Notes: a model not told the origin generated them from the sequence alone. 64,000 nt of DNA from Leptospira abararensis (GCF_016918735.1 NZ_JAFFPR010000050.1:314747-378746); one strand, 5' to 3'. Positions 9,460 through 18,642 are shown, counted from the stretch's first letter. A program made the numbers and translations.

Positions 9460-10623
9460 CTAACCGTTTTCAAATAGATGTGAAAGGTTGCTTGATTTTA
9501 CACCTAATACTTTGCTTGCTTTTATTGTTGTTAAATTTCCGGATTGAAGCATTTGTTTGACAGTTTTAATTATTGCACCACCTATTCGATGTCGTCTTAC
9601 AATATAATAGTCCGGTCCCTTTTCTTTATTGAGTTTTCGTTTTTCTTTTTTACTGATCTGGCTTTGTTCCCACAATATTTTAAATTTAGCGGCAAGCTTT
9701 TCCCATAATTCTCTCTTAATAATTCCTTTTTGATAGAGCCTATATGCAACCATAGAGCTACTTACATTCTTCTGTTTTGCAAATTCACTAATTAGATTTG
9801 CTGCTTTTTGCAAATTATTGATATTTTCAAGCGTAGGTAAATTTATCGTTTCGGGGAGGAGTATTTCCGCTGCTATATCATTACAGAATTTTTCTATTTT
9901 TTGCTCAAAATACATATTACTTATTCCACTTTCTCCCAAGAGTATATGAACTAATTCATGTAAAAGTGTAAAAGACCAAGCGAAATGTGAATCATGATCG
10001 TTTATTATTATGAAAGGTGCAGCTTCATCTGCAATTGCTACTCCTCGAAAAGATACAACGTCAATATCAGTGTGATGGCTACCTAGATTACCAGCAAGGA
10101 TGACAAAAATTCCCTTTGACTCAATTTTATTTCTTAGAAATTTAAATAATTCATCAGGATCTTTTATTCGATCGATATCATTATGGGTAAATTCAAATAG
10201 TTCTTGAATAATTTTACTAACAGTTATTACGTTCATGCTAAAATTAATTTTTTGCTTAAAAGAGATAGGAGTGAAATCTTCTTCTTCTTCGATAGCTTCT
10301 TTTAATATACTTTGACGTATATGTATATCTCTGATAAAAGAATCGAAATTTAGATCTGGTCGGTAATCTTCTGGTAATGTTCGGAAATCGTTACCCTTGC
10401 TGGATGTAATTGGAATTTTTTTAAGATAAAAAACAAGTAGAGATCTTCGGTATATTTTAGACATATCGGAAAGAATCTTTCTGGAAGGCTTCTCATTTCC
10501 AAATTCTAATCGGCCTAGTTTCTCTGGATCTTTAAATTTCAGCTTTTTTGTTGCTTGTTCAATATTTAAGCCAGCACTCTCTCTTGCCCATTTCAAGACT
10601 TCTGGATTAGCATTGACTATCAT
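9460..10623 (-). CDS. XRE-type HTH / ImmA-IrrE zinc metallopeptidase
   Basis: 387 residues. Residues about 5-60 form an XRE-like helix-turn-helix (ARESAGLNIEQATKKL); a zincin domain follows with LLHELVHILLG, ligands His222 and His226 and catalytic Glu223, and the downstream ligand Glu253 in DIAAEILLPE. ImmA/IrrE proteins cleave repressors, as in ICEBs1 excision (ImmA cuts ImmR) and radiation response (IrrE cuts DdrO). COG2856 proteins paired with a PIN-like partner are known as putative toxin-antitoxin or addiction modules. GGA lies just before ATG 10623, and the upstream 215 bases contain possible operators. Confidence 0.85.
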   Translation of the reverse strand: MIVNANPEVLKWARESAGLNIEQATKKLKFKDPEKLGRLEFGNEKPSRKILSDMSKIYRRSLLVFYLKKIPITSSKGNDFRTLPEDYRPDLNFDSFIRDIHIRQSILKEAIEEEEDFTPISFKQKINFSMNVITVSKIIQELFEFTHNDIDRIKDPDELFKFLRNKIESKGIFVILAGNLGSHHTDIDVVSFRGVAIADEAAPFIIINDHDSHFAWSFTLLHELVHILLGESGISNMYFEQKIEKFCNDIAAEILLPETINLPTLENINNLQKAANLISEFAKQKNVSSSMVAYRLYQKGIIKRELWEKLAAKFKILWEQSQISKKEKRKLNKEKGPDYYIVRRHRIGGAIIKTVKQMLQSGNLTTIKASKVLGVKSSNLSHLFENG

Positions 10624-10700
10624 AGTTTCATCCTTTCTTAGCTTTTTTTTTTGTATATAAACTTTCTCTTGGTAACGGTAGAATCTTTGGCAATTGCAAA

Positions 10701-10723
10701 TAACAATTACTAATTACTTGTTA
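10701..10723. promoter_or_regulatory. Candidate operator upstream of HTH-ImmA gene
   Basis: TAACAA at 10701-10706 and TTGTTA at 10718-10723 form an inverted repeat spaced by 11 bases, with a nested AATTACT direct repeat between them. It lies about 80 bases upstream of the HTH-ImmA start and is the natural place for autoregulation. Inference only; AT-rich DNA yields such repeats by chance. Confidence 0.3.
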
Positions 10724-10764
10724 TACGATCTGCGTATGAAATTGGATCGTTGTTTGATCCCAGT

Positions 10765-10803
10765 CTCCACCAAAAGAAAGTTAGATTCTCTCTTTTGATG
10801 GAG
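10765..10803. terminator. Hairpin between SPFH operon and HTH-ImmA gene
   Basis: Arms 10765-10777 and 10791-10803 pair at 12 of 13 positions around a 13-base loop. On the plus strand the stem is followed by a T-rich run; on the minus strand, where the SPFH operon ends 36 bases earlier, no clear U-tract follows. A second small stem (GGATC, seven bases, GATCC) lies at 10744-10760. It may end the operon or mark the insertion border of the accessory pair. Confidence 0.45.
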
Positions 10804-10838
10804 TTTGTTTTCTTTAGTTTGCGATAAGGAAATTCAAT

Positions 10839-11840
10839 TTACATCGAGGAAAGAATTTCTTTTTTCTTGGCTTCGAATTCTTCTTGGTTGATGAGGCCCT
10901 GATCCAGGAGTCCCTTTAATTTTGCAATCCGAGCTGCAGGATCATTGGCTGCGGGAGCCGCTCCTCCTTGTTGTTGTCCTCCGCCTTGGTTCATCATATT
11001 GCCCATCATTTGGCCCATATTCATCCCCATTCCCATTCCCATGCCAGCACCCATGGCCCCACCACCTTGGCCTTCATTTTCTGCTGCCGCTTGTCCGATA
11101 TCGAACATTTTCTTTTGTTGGTATTTATCACCGAGCATATCAATTTCAAACTTATCGGTAATGATTTTTTGAATTCGTTGGTAGTTCGGATCGTTTTGGT
11201 CAAAGTTCACCGAAGATACGTTAAACTCTGTTAAATCAATTCCATACTTTTCAAACTCAGGAGCCAGTTTAACTCGTCCAGCCGTGGAACTTTCATCTCT
11301 ATACTTATTAATCTCAACTACAGAGGTGTTGTTGTTTAAGATGACTTCAGAAATAAAATCGCCAATCCCACGTACAATGTTTGGTTTTAAAAATTCATCA
11401 ATGGCTTCGTTGGTAGTTCGATTTCCACCCTTAACTACATTGATTAGAAATGCTTTGGAGTCTTTGATTCTAAATTTGTAATCACCAAAAGCCCGAATAT
11501 TGAGGACAATTTTGTATTTAGGATCTTCTAAAGGAATGGGTGTGTTTGTTCCCCATTTCATTGCAAAGATGGCTTTGTTTACATAATACACTTCTGCGGT
11601 GAATGGAGTTTTTCCACCGAACGGCAGATTGACGAGAGCCTCTAAAATCGGAATATTTCCCGTTTTTAAAGTATGGGTTCCTGGCCCAAACGTATCCAAG
11701 GCCTTTCCTTCTTTAAAAAAGATGGCTTCTTGGCTTTCATCGACTACTAGTTGTCCTGCGGTGCTGATTTCGTCAGAGGGATATTTCCAAACGATTTCAC
11801 TGGGACTTCCTTCAAATTTAATTCTATCTATTAGTGCCAT
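10839..11840 (-). CDS. SPFH-domain protein with C-terminal SHOCT motif (YdjI-like)
   Basis: 333 residues. The N-terminal 220 residues match the SPFH/virion-core-like family of Bacillus YdjI (IVWKYPSDEISTAGQLVVDE, FGPGTHTLKTGNIP, NIRAFGDYKFRI). A Gly/Met-rich low-complexity hinge near residues 255-290 follows (GMGMGMNMGQMMG), then a SHOCT tail (ARIAKLKGLLDQGLINQEEF). Such proteins scaffold membrane or stress complexes. There is no membrane helix. AAGGAAAA precedes ATG 11840. It is the last gene of a three-gene operon with a zinc-ribbon membrane protein, as in ydjGHI. Confidence 0.85.
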   Translation of the reverse strand: MALIDRIKFEGSPSEIVWKYPSDEISTAGQLVVDESQEAIFFKEGKALDTFGPGTHTLKTGNIPILEALVNLPFGGKTPFTAEVYYVNKAIFAMKWGTNTPIPLEDPKYKIVLNIRAFGDYKFRIKDSKAFLINVVKGGNRTTNEAIDEFLKPNIVRGIGDFISEVILNNNTSVVEINKYRDESSTAGRVKLAPEFEKYGIDLTEFNVSSVNFDQNDPNYQRIQKIITDKFEIDMLGDKYQQKKMFDIGQAAAENEGQGGGAMGAGMGMGMGMNMGQMMGNMMNQGGGQQQGGAAPAANDPAARIAKLKGLLDQGLINQEEFEAKKKEILSSM

Positions 11841-11857
11841 TCTACTTTTTCCTTATC

Positions 11858-12388
11858 CTATTTTTTTAAAAAAATTGAGTTTCTTGCTTCAAACTGTGTT
11901 TCAAAATCCAAAAACAATTTGTTTATGGATTCGATTGCGGCTTCGGGGTTTGAGGCAAACGATGTGGGAAGTGTTTCCAAAATTTCTTTTTGGAGTTCTC
12001 CCACTTTCTCTAACATAGAAAAATCATGGTTCAGTAAATTTTCCATTTCTTCCTGCGTGGCTTGGACTCCTGTGCCCAGCCCATTCAGTCCATAACCTGC
12101 CGAGTTCACTTTCATTATGATACGATCCAGAAGTGTGGTAGCCGAATTGGTTTTTCCGATATTTTGGATTTGTGCTTTTTGTACAAAACCTTCCTCTAAT
12201 TTGCGAAAACTTTCTTTGAAAGAGCTGAGAATTCCTCCGAGTTCTTTTCGGATGAGAAGGTCTGTTTTTTCAAACTCTTGGTTAGCTAATGCTTCTTCAA
12301 AGAGTTTGGTTTCTTTTAAGAACTTACGAATCGGATCTTGTTCGTTCTTAAAACGTTCTAATGTTGTTTTTAACCAAGTTTGGTCCAT
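11858..12388 (-). CDS. Hypothetical helical protein, middle gene of SPFH operon
   Basis: 176 residues, mostly predicted alpha helix and rich in Lys, Glu, Leu and Phe, with no cysteine, signal or membrane segment. I do not recognise the family. It starts one base after the zinc-ribbon stop and ends 17 bases before the SPFH start, so the three genes are co-expressed. By position it replaces PspA or the TPM protein YdjH of the Bacillus operon; its helical character is compatible with a PspA-like or coiled-coil partner, but no PspA motif is visible. Confidence 0.65.
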   Translation of the reverse strand: MDQTWLKTTLERFKNEQDPIRKFLKETKLFEEALANQEFEKTDLLIRKELGGILSSFKESFRKLEEGFVQKAQIQNIGKTNSATTLLDRIIMKVNSAGYGLNGLGTGVQATQEEMENLLNHDFSMLEKVGELQKEILETLPTSFASNPEAAIESINKLFLDFETQFEARNSIFLKK

Positions 12389-12389
12389 T

Positions 12390-13451
12390 TTATTCCTCTG
12401 TCGTAGCGTCTTCTAACGTTTGTATGGTGTCACAAGTGATGTAATTAAAGATCACACTTTTTTCTGATTGGTAGAGTGCTTTGGCTGGTAGTGATTTCCA
12501 CTTGGACTGATCAAATTCACAATCATGTTTTTCCCCTTTGGTTTCTCCGCTGGACTCTGTAAAATAAACCATATACTTTTCTGTTTTCGGTCCTAACTTT
12601 TCACAACCAATGGCAGTACTTGCACATTCGCGGATTTGGGGAGTGGGCCAATAAGGTTCTTGTGTGGTTCCAAATCCTTTAGCCACTGCGTTGCGATCAA
12701 AGGCCCATTTATCGATGCGGTAACTGCAATGGTCATCATAGACTGGTTCTTGTCTGTATTTGGTGGAACAACTTTCACTTTCGGAAAAAGTTCCGTCCCC
12801 ACGATCCGAACGAACTGTATGGCAATCTTCTCCATCAGGAATGCTATTATAACTTCTGATTTGACGACTTCTGGACACACTGTACGCACCCATTGGCATG
12901 GAATCACACCATTCGGATTCGGAGACAGGTTTGAATTGGTCAATGGCAATTGTGCGAGACCATTCATGATGGGTGATTTGGAGTTCGACTTTTTCTGTCC
13001 ATAAAACTCCCAGACAAACAAATCCAATCCCACCAAAGAGAATGGAGCCAAGTAACCAAAGCACCCATTTGGGAGTTTTGGGATGGGGTTTCACAAATTC
13101 AGAATTGGCAAAGGCTAAATCTTCTTTTGCTTTTTGGACAGAATCTTCTGCGGTTCCCTCTTGGTCCGAACGAAGTTTTACATTCTGAGCTCCATCGAGT
13201 GCCCCACCGCAGTTTCCGCAGAAAGTGGCTTTGGCACCGTTGGCTGTTTGGCAAAAGGGACAAACCTTATCGACGCCGTAGTAGATATGATCCTGGACTG
13301 CGACCTTATCCGCATCATTGGGAAAGTATCTACGTGTGGGATCTTGTGTGGCTCCACAATTGGGACAATGCCTATGAGTTTTACCGAGTAGTTTTTTAGA
13401 ACCGCAGAATTCGCAGTCCCAAAGCATTTCATAGATTTTTTCTTCTGCCAT
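12390..13451 (-). CDS. Zinc-ribbon single-pass membrane protein (YdjG-like)
   Basis: About 353 residues. The N-terminus holds two zinc ribbons: CEFCGSKKLLGKTHRHCPNC and CPFCQTANGAKATFCGNCGG. A charged linker leads to one membrane helix near residue 135 (WVLWLLGSILFGGIGFVCLG), then an extracytoplasmic domain of about 200 residues with many Cys, Trp and Tyr, probably disulphide-bonded. Domain order matches Bacillus YdjG, which acts with an SPFH partner in envelope stress. ATG 13451 is preferred; TTG 13460 is possible, and neither has a strong ribosome site. It is divergent from the DUF1549 gene. Confidence 0.72.
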   Translation of the reverse strand: MAEEKIYEMLWDCEFCGSKKLLGKTHRHCPNCGATQDPTRRYFPNDADKVAVQDHIYYGVDKVCPFCQTANGAKATFCGNCGGALDGAQNVKLRSDQEGTAEDSVQKAKEDLAFANSEFVKPHPKTPKWVLWLLGSILFGGIGFVCLGVLWTEKVELQITHHEWSRTIAIDQFKPVSESEWCDSMPMGAYSVSRSRQIRSYNSIPDGEDCHTVRSDRGDGTFSESESCSTKYRQEPVYDDHCSYRIDKWAFDRNAVAKGFGTTQEPYWPTPQIRECASTAIGCEKLGPKTEKYMVYFTESSGETKGEKHDCEFDQSKWKSLPAKALYQSEKSVIFNYITCDTIQTLEDATTEE

Positions 13452-13536
13452 CGCAACCAAGGTTTATCCGCAAAAAATTGACTTTTGCAAGAAAAATATT
13501 TTCAAATCCCAAAATCCAACATAGAATCTTTAGAAT

Positions 13537-15375
13537 ATGAGATTGGTACTAAATCTAATTCTTAAGTTTCGGTATTTACTTCTGTCCATTGTCTTACTCA
13601 TTCTTTCGGTTGGTTATGTTTTCTCTCGATCAAAACAGAATGCAGTTCATCCATTAGATAGTTTGTATTTTAAACTATCACCTAATGTGATTCAGGCGGA
13701 AAAAACGGTCTCTCTGCGCCGATTGTCTCTCCATTTACGAGGAGTGATTCCCAGTGTGACCGAATGGAAGGAATTAGAAGTCCTCCCGAAAGATCAAAGT
13801 TTAGAATCATTCGCAGTGAATTTTTTGAAACAACCTGAGTTTGCCGAATATTGGGGAACTAAGTTTACTTCGATGTTACGAGATAAATCCAAAGGCCGTA
13901 AAATTCCCACCGGCGCCTTCTTTCAATATATTGCTGGTTCACTTCATAAAAACAAACCTTACGATACACTCGTGCAGGAAATGTTGACTTCAAGTGGTTC
14001 TGTGAAGGAATCACCGGCCACGATGTTTTACATTCGAGATGGGGCCGATCCTTTACAAACAGCAGAGTATGTGGGAAGACTGTTTTATGCTAAGCGTGTC
14101 GCGTGTGCTCGCTGCCATGACCATCCTTATATTTCTGATTTTACGAGAAGGGATTATTATGCATTATCCGCATTTTTTAGCCAACAATTCTTTCGCGATG
14201 GAACTTGGGAAGCCGATCGGTATGGAAAGTCTTTCAGTTATGTGCCTCGTGAATTGGAAGTGCATCTTCCTATGGAAGACCAAAAGACCTTACAAGATAA
14301 AAATAATGAATGGAATCGGGACAACTGGAACAAATGGACCGACGAACAAAGAAAAGACTACCAAAAAAAACATGAAGTCGCCTACGCCACATTATACTAC
14401 GAACCAAAACTTGGACTTCGGTTTCCTCATACGGACGATGCGCCCGGAGGGGATTTGGTTCGGCCCAAATTTTTAGATGGGAAAGAAGCAAAACTAAAAC
14501 CAGGGGACGACCGAAGGAAGGCTTTTGCCAATTGGCTCACGGACAAATCCAATGACCGGTTTCGTAAAGTCATCATCAATCGTGTTTGGACCGAACTTAT
14601 GGGTTGGAGTTTTTTCACTCCTTTAGATGACTGGAATGAAGACACTGTGGTTACGGGAGAAGAGATCCTAAACCATTTGGATTCTTATTTTTTGGCAAAC
14701 CAACTCAAACTAAAAGAACTCATTTTATATATCGTCACATCCAATGCCTACAATCGCTCTCTCACCAGTAGTGTCGGCGATCAGGATCCGATTCGTTATT
14801 TTTCGCCCAAACGATTGGACAGCGACCAACTTTTGAACTCACTCATTCGTGTTTCTGATTTACAAAAGATAAGTAACATTAGGGAAAGAAATTTATCCTG
14901 GCTCACAAGTCTTATGGGACAAAAACCTTACGACTTAACAGGCACGGGATCTGTTCGCATCCCAACAGACAATCTAAAAGAATTCGCAAACGCAGCGGAA
15001 GTGGAAAGACCTGCACCATATCATACGATGTTGTCTGTATTTGGTTCCGGCCCGCGTGTGGATATTTCCGATGATATCGAGGAGCTGACCATAGAACAAA
15101 TGTTAACTTTGATGAATGGTCGAGTGGTTGGAAAGTTAGTTTGGGATTTTGGGAACAAAGACTCTCTAGTAAAACAAGAATTTGATCAGCTAAAATCCAT
15201 GAATCAAGTCATTGACAATCTCTACTATAGGCTTCTTGGACGCCTTCCTTCGAATGGGGAAAAGGAAAAACTAAAATCCCTGATGGCAAAACCAGATAAC
15301 GTTTTTGATAAAGACCTCCTCCAAGATATCTTCTGGGCTCTGCTCAATAGCCAAGAGTTCCAACACATCAACTAA
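13537..15375 (+). CDS. DUF1549/DUF1553 domain protein
   Basis: 612 residues with a signal anchor (LLLSIVLLILSVGYVF). DUF1549 follows with YVGRLFYAKRVACARCHDHP, which contains a CxxCH haem-c-like motif, then DUF1553 from about residue 330 (RKVIINRVWTELMGWSFFTP, LTSSVGDQDP-like motifs). The pair of domains is abundant in Planctomycetes surface/cytochrome-associated proteins; its function is unknown. The next gene, a DUF1501 protein, is the standard partner and starts nine bases later, so they form a two-gene operon. Whether haem is bound is not known. Confidence 0.85.
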   Translation: MRLVLNLILKFRYLLLSIVLLILSVGYVFSRSKQNAVHPLDSLYFKLSPNVIQAEKTVSLRRLSLHLRGVIPSVTEWKELEVLPKDQSLESFAVNFLKQPEFAEYWGTKFTSMLRDKSKGRKIPTGAFFQYIAGSLHKNKPYDTLVQEMLTSSGSVKESPATMFYIRDGADPLQTAEYVGRLFYAKRVACARCHDHPYISDFTRRDYYALSAFFSQQFFRDGTWEADRYGKSFSYVPRELEVHLPMEDQKTLQDKNNEWNRDNWNKWTDEQRKDYQKKHEVAYATLYYEPKLGLRFPHTDDAPGGDLVRPKFLDGKEAKLKPGDDRRKAFANWLTDKSNDRFRKVIINRVWTELMGWSFFTPLDDWNEDTVVTGEEILNHLDSYFLANQLKLKELILYIVTSNAYNRSLTSSVGDQDPIRYFSPKRLDSDQLLNSLIRVSDLQKISNIRERNLSWLTSLMGQKPYDLTGTGSVRIPTDNLKEFANAAEVERPAPYHTMLSVFGSGPRVDISDDIEELTIEQMLTLMNGRVVGKLVWDFGNKDSLVKQEFDQLKSMNQVIDNLYYRLLGRLPSNGEKEKLKSLMAKPDNVFDKDLLQDIFWALLNSQEFQHIN

Positions 15376-15384
15376 GGAATCAAA

Positions 15385-16668
15385 ATGTACCGCAAAGAAT
15401 TTTTAAAAAAAGCAATGATGAGTCTCGGGATCAGTCCCTTTTTATTTTCCAATCCTATGGTGAGTTTACGTGCTTCCGAAGAAGAGGAGTCGATCGCCCT
15501 TCCATCGAAAGTAAAGTCCGTCATCTTTATTGAGATGATGGGAGGGATGAGCCATGTTGACACTCTCGATCCCAAACCCAACAGTGCCTTTGGGAAAGTA
15601 AGTTCCAGTATTTCTGGACTTTCTCTACTGGAACCATTTTCCTTCACCGCCAAACAAATGCATACGATTGGAATCGTTAAATCCACTTGGAGTGAAGAAG
15701 GGGACCATGGTTTTGCTCAGATGTTACTCGGAACCGGATACCGAATGACTGAAGCTATGGGGTTTCCAGACATACCCCATTTTGGGGCTGTGATTGCCTA
15801 TGCCAAAAAAGCAAAAGTCAAATCTTCGTATTTTCCAAGTTATGTGACAATTGGTGGTAGGGGTGGGAAAAATGGAAACTCTGGGTTTTTGGGAATCAAT
15901 TATTCAGGTTACCATGTGGGCAATGTGGATGAACCCATCCAACACCTCAATCCATCTTATGGAAAATTCTCTGAAGATCGGATCCTTCGTCGAAAAGATT
16001 TGGTTTCCTTTATGAACGAGGAATTTTCAAAAACCTATCCGACAAAAGAGTCCAAACATTGGAAAAATATGTTAGTGGCCGCAGAAGAATTTCGAAACTC
16101 CAAAAACATTGATAGCTTTCGGATCAGTTTGGAAGATGAAAAAACTAGGGCTCGGTATGGCACCACTTGGCAAGGAAAAGCTATGTTACTTGCCAAACGA
16201 CTCGCTGCCCAGGAAGTTCCCTTCATTCATATTTCCATAGGTGGATGGGACACTCATACCGGAAACAAAGCACAAATTACAAAAATTATGAAAGAAACCG
16301 ATATGGGGATTGCTTCTCTTTTGGAAGATTTAAACAATACAGGTCTCATCAAACAGACGTTATTTGTCCTCACAAGTGAATTTGGAAGAACTCCCGATGT
16401 GGGATCCAGGGATGGTCGTGACCACTACCCCAAAGTTTGGTCTACTCTACTTGGCGGTGGCCCTTTTTCCAAAGGATATGTTTTGGGGGAAACTGACGAA
16501 ACAGGATCCAAAGCTTTAAAACCATCGGAAGCTTTACATGTCCGGGATTTGGTCGCTACTATTTACAAAGCGGCAGGGGTTGATCCCGATGCTTCACTTA
16601 CCAATTCCTTTGGCCGTCCTTTTCTGTTAACGACAAAGAAAGCCAAAGTATATGAAGGTTTGTTTTAA
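15385..16668 (+). CDS. DUF1501 domain protein
   Basis: 427 residues of the alkaline-phosphatase-like fold family DUF1501. Visible motifs are FIEMMGGMSHVDTLDPKP, EEGDHGFAQMLLG, HISIGGWDTH, TSEFGRTPDVGSRDGRDHYP and a late HVRDLVATI. The N-terminus (MYRKEFLKKAMMSLGISPFLF) is like the Tat-type leaders of this family but without a clear twin arginine. AAGGAA lies just before ATG 15385. It is coupled with the preceding DUF1549/DUF1553 gene; the last four bases overlap the stop of the converging lipoprotein gene. Confidence 0.87.
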   Translation: MYRKEFLKKAMMSLGISPFLFSNPMVSLRASEEEESIALPSKVKSVIFIEMMGGMSHVDTLDPKPNSAFGKVSSSISGLSLLEPFSFTAKQMHTIGIVKSTWSEEGDHGFAQMLLGTGYRMTEAMGFPDIPHFGAVIAYAKKAKVKSSYFPSYVTIGGRGGKNGNSGFLGINYSGYHVGNVDEPIQHLNPSYGKFSEDRILRRKDLVSFMNEEFSKTYPTKESKHWKNMLVAAEEFRNSKNIDSFRISLEDEKTRARYGTTWQGKAMLLAKRLAAQEVPFIHISIGGWDTHTGNKAQITKIMKETDMGIASLLEDLNNTGLIKQTLFVLTSEFGRTPDVGSRDGRDHYPKVWSTLLGGGPFSKGYVLGETDETGSKALKPSEALHVRDLVATIYKAAGVDPDASLTNSFGRPFLLTTKKAKVYEGLF

Positions 16669-17195
16669 TTTTTTTCTGCATTCTCCAAACAAACATAGGC
16701 ATTGGTGAGGATGGTATCCAATGGTGTAGTTTTGTCACCGGGGTTCAAATAGATTTCGGTAAAAATAGCACCAGGTCCATTACCTTGGCAGTTTGCGATG
16801 GCTGATTCATAACTGTCATTTGGTTTTGCATAAACAATAGTATTTACCTTGGTTGTATCCCCGTTCGGTTGGTAACGACAAACTCCGACTAAGTTTTGCA
16901 CTGAACATTTCGCGGAAGATTTTGTGTACCCAAGAGGGCAGGTGATTTCTTCTTTTGTGATCGCATACAGTTCAATGCATGAAGGAGAGTAGTTTGAAGA
17001 CCCGGAACAAGATCCTAAGAATTGAAACGTTCCAGTAAAACCTGGCCTTCCAGCGGTAAGGTTAGCTAAATACATAGTTTGGAGGCATTGGTTTTTTGTT
17101 TCTTGGATTTTGTCATTACGTTGTGTCTTACAATCACTAAAGAAAATACCAACTAACGAAAATAGTATGATGATGGTTTTTAGATTTGGTTTCAT
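16665..17195 (-). CDS. Putative lipoprotein, hypothetical
   Basis: About 176 residues from ATG 17195 (MKPNLKTIIILF). A signal peptide ends in VGIFFSDCKT, a loose spirochaete-type lipobox with Cys near residue 21. The mature part has six further cysteines (CLQTMY, GSCSG, PSCIEL, CPLGYTK, CSVQN, GVCRY) suggesting disulphides, and two more near the C-terminus. I do not recognise the family. The start follows the porin stop by one base, so the pair is co-translated. The stop overlaps that of the converging DUF1501 gene. Confidence 0.72.
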   Translation of the reverse strand: MKPNLKTIIILFSLVGIFFSDCKTQRNDKIQETKNQCLQTMYLANLTAGRPGFTGTFQFLGSCSGSSNYSPSCIELYAITKEEITCPLGYTKSSAKCSVQNLVGVCRYQPNGDTTKVNTIVYAKPNDSYESAIANCQGNGPGAIFTEIYLNPGDKTTPLDTILTNAYVCLENAEKN

Positions 17196-17196
17196 T

Positions 17197-18495
17197 TTAG
17201 TAGAATACCTGTATTTGGGTTCGAACCACATGATCTCCTTCCGCTGCCGTTGGAGTTCCTGTATAATAAAAATAATCCGTTTGCCATTTTAAATTGTGTT
17301 CAGCAAAATAATAGGAGAGGGCTCCTCCTACTTCGCGAGAATATTTCAAACTAGGATCGGTTTCTCCCAAAGGCCGAAACTCTCCAAATCGAAACGTAAG
17401 TTCGTAATTACTTGTAAATAAATATCCTAACTGGACAAAATGTCCCTGTCCACTTCTTGAGTATTCTCTTGAAAGTGCAGAACTAACGGCTTTTTCCGCA
17501 TAAGCCGTATTCGCTTTTCTCCACAACCATTCATACTGAAAGGAAAAGCCCATCCATTTAAAATAAATATCTCCTGCTGCGTGGCTGTAATTAAATCTTG
17601 CAAAACTATATTCAACCCCATGAGTACTTAAAGATCGATCTGAGTTTTTATTATAAGCCCCAGAGAGACCGATGGATAATTTTGGTTCCTTATAACGGGC
17701 AAAGTCTGTTTCTGATAACCAATCATTATCTGATCCTGATTTGGACATTCCGCCAAAAGGAGAAAAAATAAACCGAGCCACGGTCAACACACCAGGTGTT
17801 TGTCGTTCCACTCTATTTCTTCCCTGTCCCCCAAAAACACCCAAATAATAAGCAAACATTCGTTTGTTGCCAAATAGATCTTCGGAAAACAAATATGTTC
17901 CTACATCACGATCCAAATTAAACTCGGCTGTGACGGATGACCTGTCTACTGTTTGTAAAGCACCAGAAGAATTCCAACGTTGTCTGCTAAATGGTACTTT
18001 CATTTGCCCGAAAGCGACTTTCACATCACGATACTGATTATAGATGATATTAGCATCTCTTAATGTATTTCGTCTTTGGCTTTCCATATCTCGTTCCGCA
18101 AATCCCATTTGTAAATTCACAAGCCAAGTATCATTGAATAGACCTGCTTTGAGTTGTAACCTTGTTCTGCGGACAAGGAAATTGGTTGTGTCGTCAGAAG
18201 GATCTAATTGGAAACTTTGATTCCCTTGGATTTGAGACCGAAATCTAAGTTGGATATTGTGTTTCCCGTCACTGGATGTGCCTCGTATTCCTTTTCCGAG
18301 GCCTGTTTCCCAATTGGATTTGTTTTCCTGAGGAGCAGTCACCTGCGCAGGTGTCGTTGCCTGCGGACTCGCGGGATTCGAACTAGTTTCCATTTTTGGT
18401 TCCGGCTTTTCCTCGGCTGTTAAGACAGGTGGAAAGAAAAATAGACACCAAAACAGGAAGATGGGTCGGATTCGATTGCAGATTTCTTGTAACAT
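17197..18495 (-). CDS. Outer-membrane porin, OprO/OprP-like
   Basis: About 432 residues: a signal peptide (FLFWCLFFFPPVLTAEE), a Pro/Ala/Thr-rich linker of about 40 residues, then a beta-barrel pattern with alternating hydrophobic strands. Strand signatures of phosphate-selective porin O/P include LRFRSQIQGNQSF, LQLKAGLFNDTWLVNLQMG, VAFGQMKVPFSRQRWNSSG and a C-terminal aromatic (IQVFY). It should form an anion-type pore. ATG 18495 gives a clean signal peptide; a GTG nine codons upstream is an alternative. It is divergent from gmd and coupled to the lipoprotein downstream. Confidence 0.82.
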   Translation of the reverse strand: MLQEICNRIRPIFLFWCLFFFPPVLTAEEKPEPKMETSSNPASPQATTPAQVTAPQENKSNWETGLGKGIRGTSSDGKHNIQLRFRSQIQGNQSFQLDPSDDTTNFLVRRTRLQLKAGLFNDTWLVNLQMGFAERDMESQRRNTLRDANIIYNQYRDVKVAFGQMKVPFSRQRWNSSGALQTVDRSSVTAEFNLDRDVGTYLFSEDLFGNKRMFAYYLGVFGGQGRNRVERQTPGVLTVARFIFSPFGGMSKSGSDNDWLSETDFARYKEPKLSIGLSGAYNKNSDRSLSTHGVEYSFARFNYSHAAGDIYFKWMGFSFQYEWLWRKANTAYAEKAVSSALSREYSRSGQGHFVQLGYLFTSNYELTFRFGEFRPLGETDPSLKYSREVGGALSYYFAEHNLKWQTDYFYYTGTPTAAEGDHVVRTQIQVFY

Positions 18496-18642
18496 GATCG
18501 TAATTTTTGTAATAAATGTCACAGTTGGGATGAAGAAGGAAATGGCAAAAGGAAATCGAATCTACTTTTTCAGAATATTTGCCTTTTCAGACTCATTTTT
18601 CCTTTTCTTACCAAAGAAATTTAAAATACTGATCCCTGATCT

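Noticed and set aside
12593..13051. 152-codon frame on the same strand as the zinc-ribbon gene
   Set aside because: It is a +1-frame shadow of the zinc-ribbon gene with no motif of its own.
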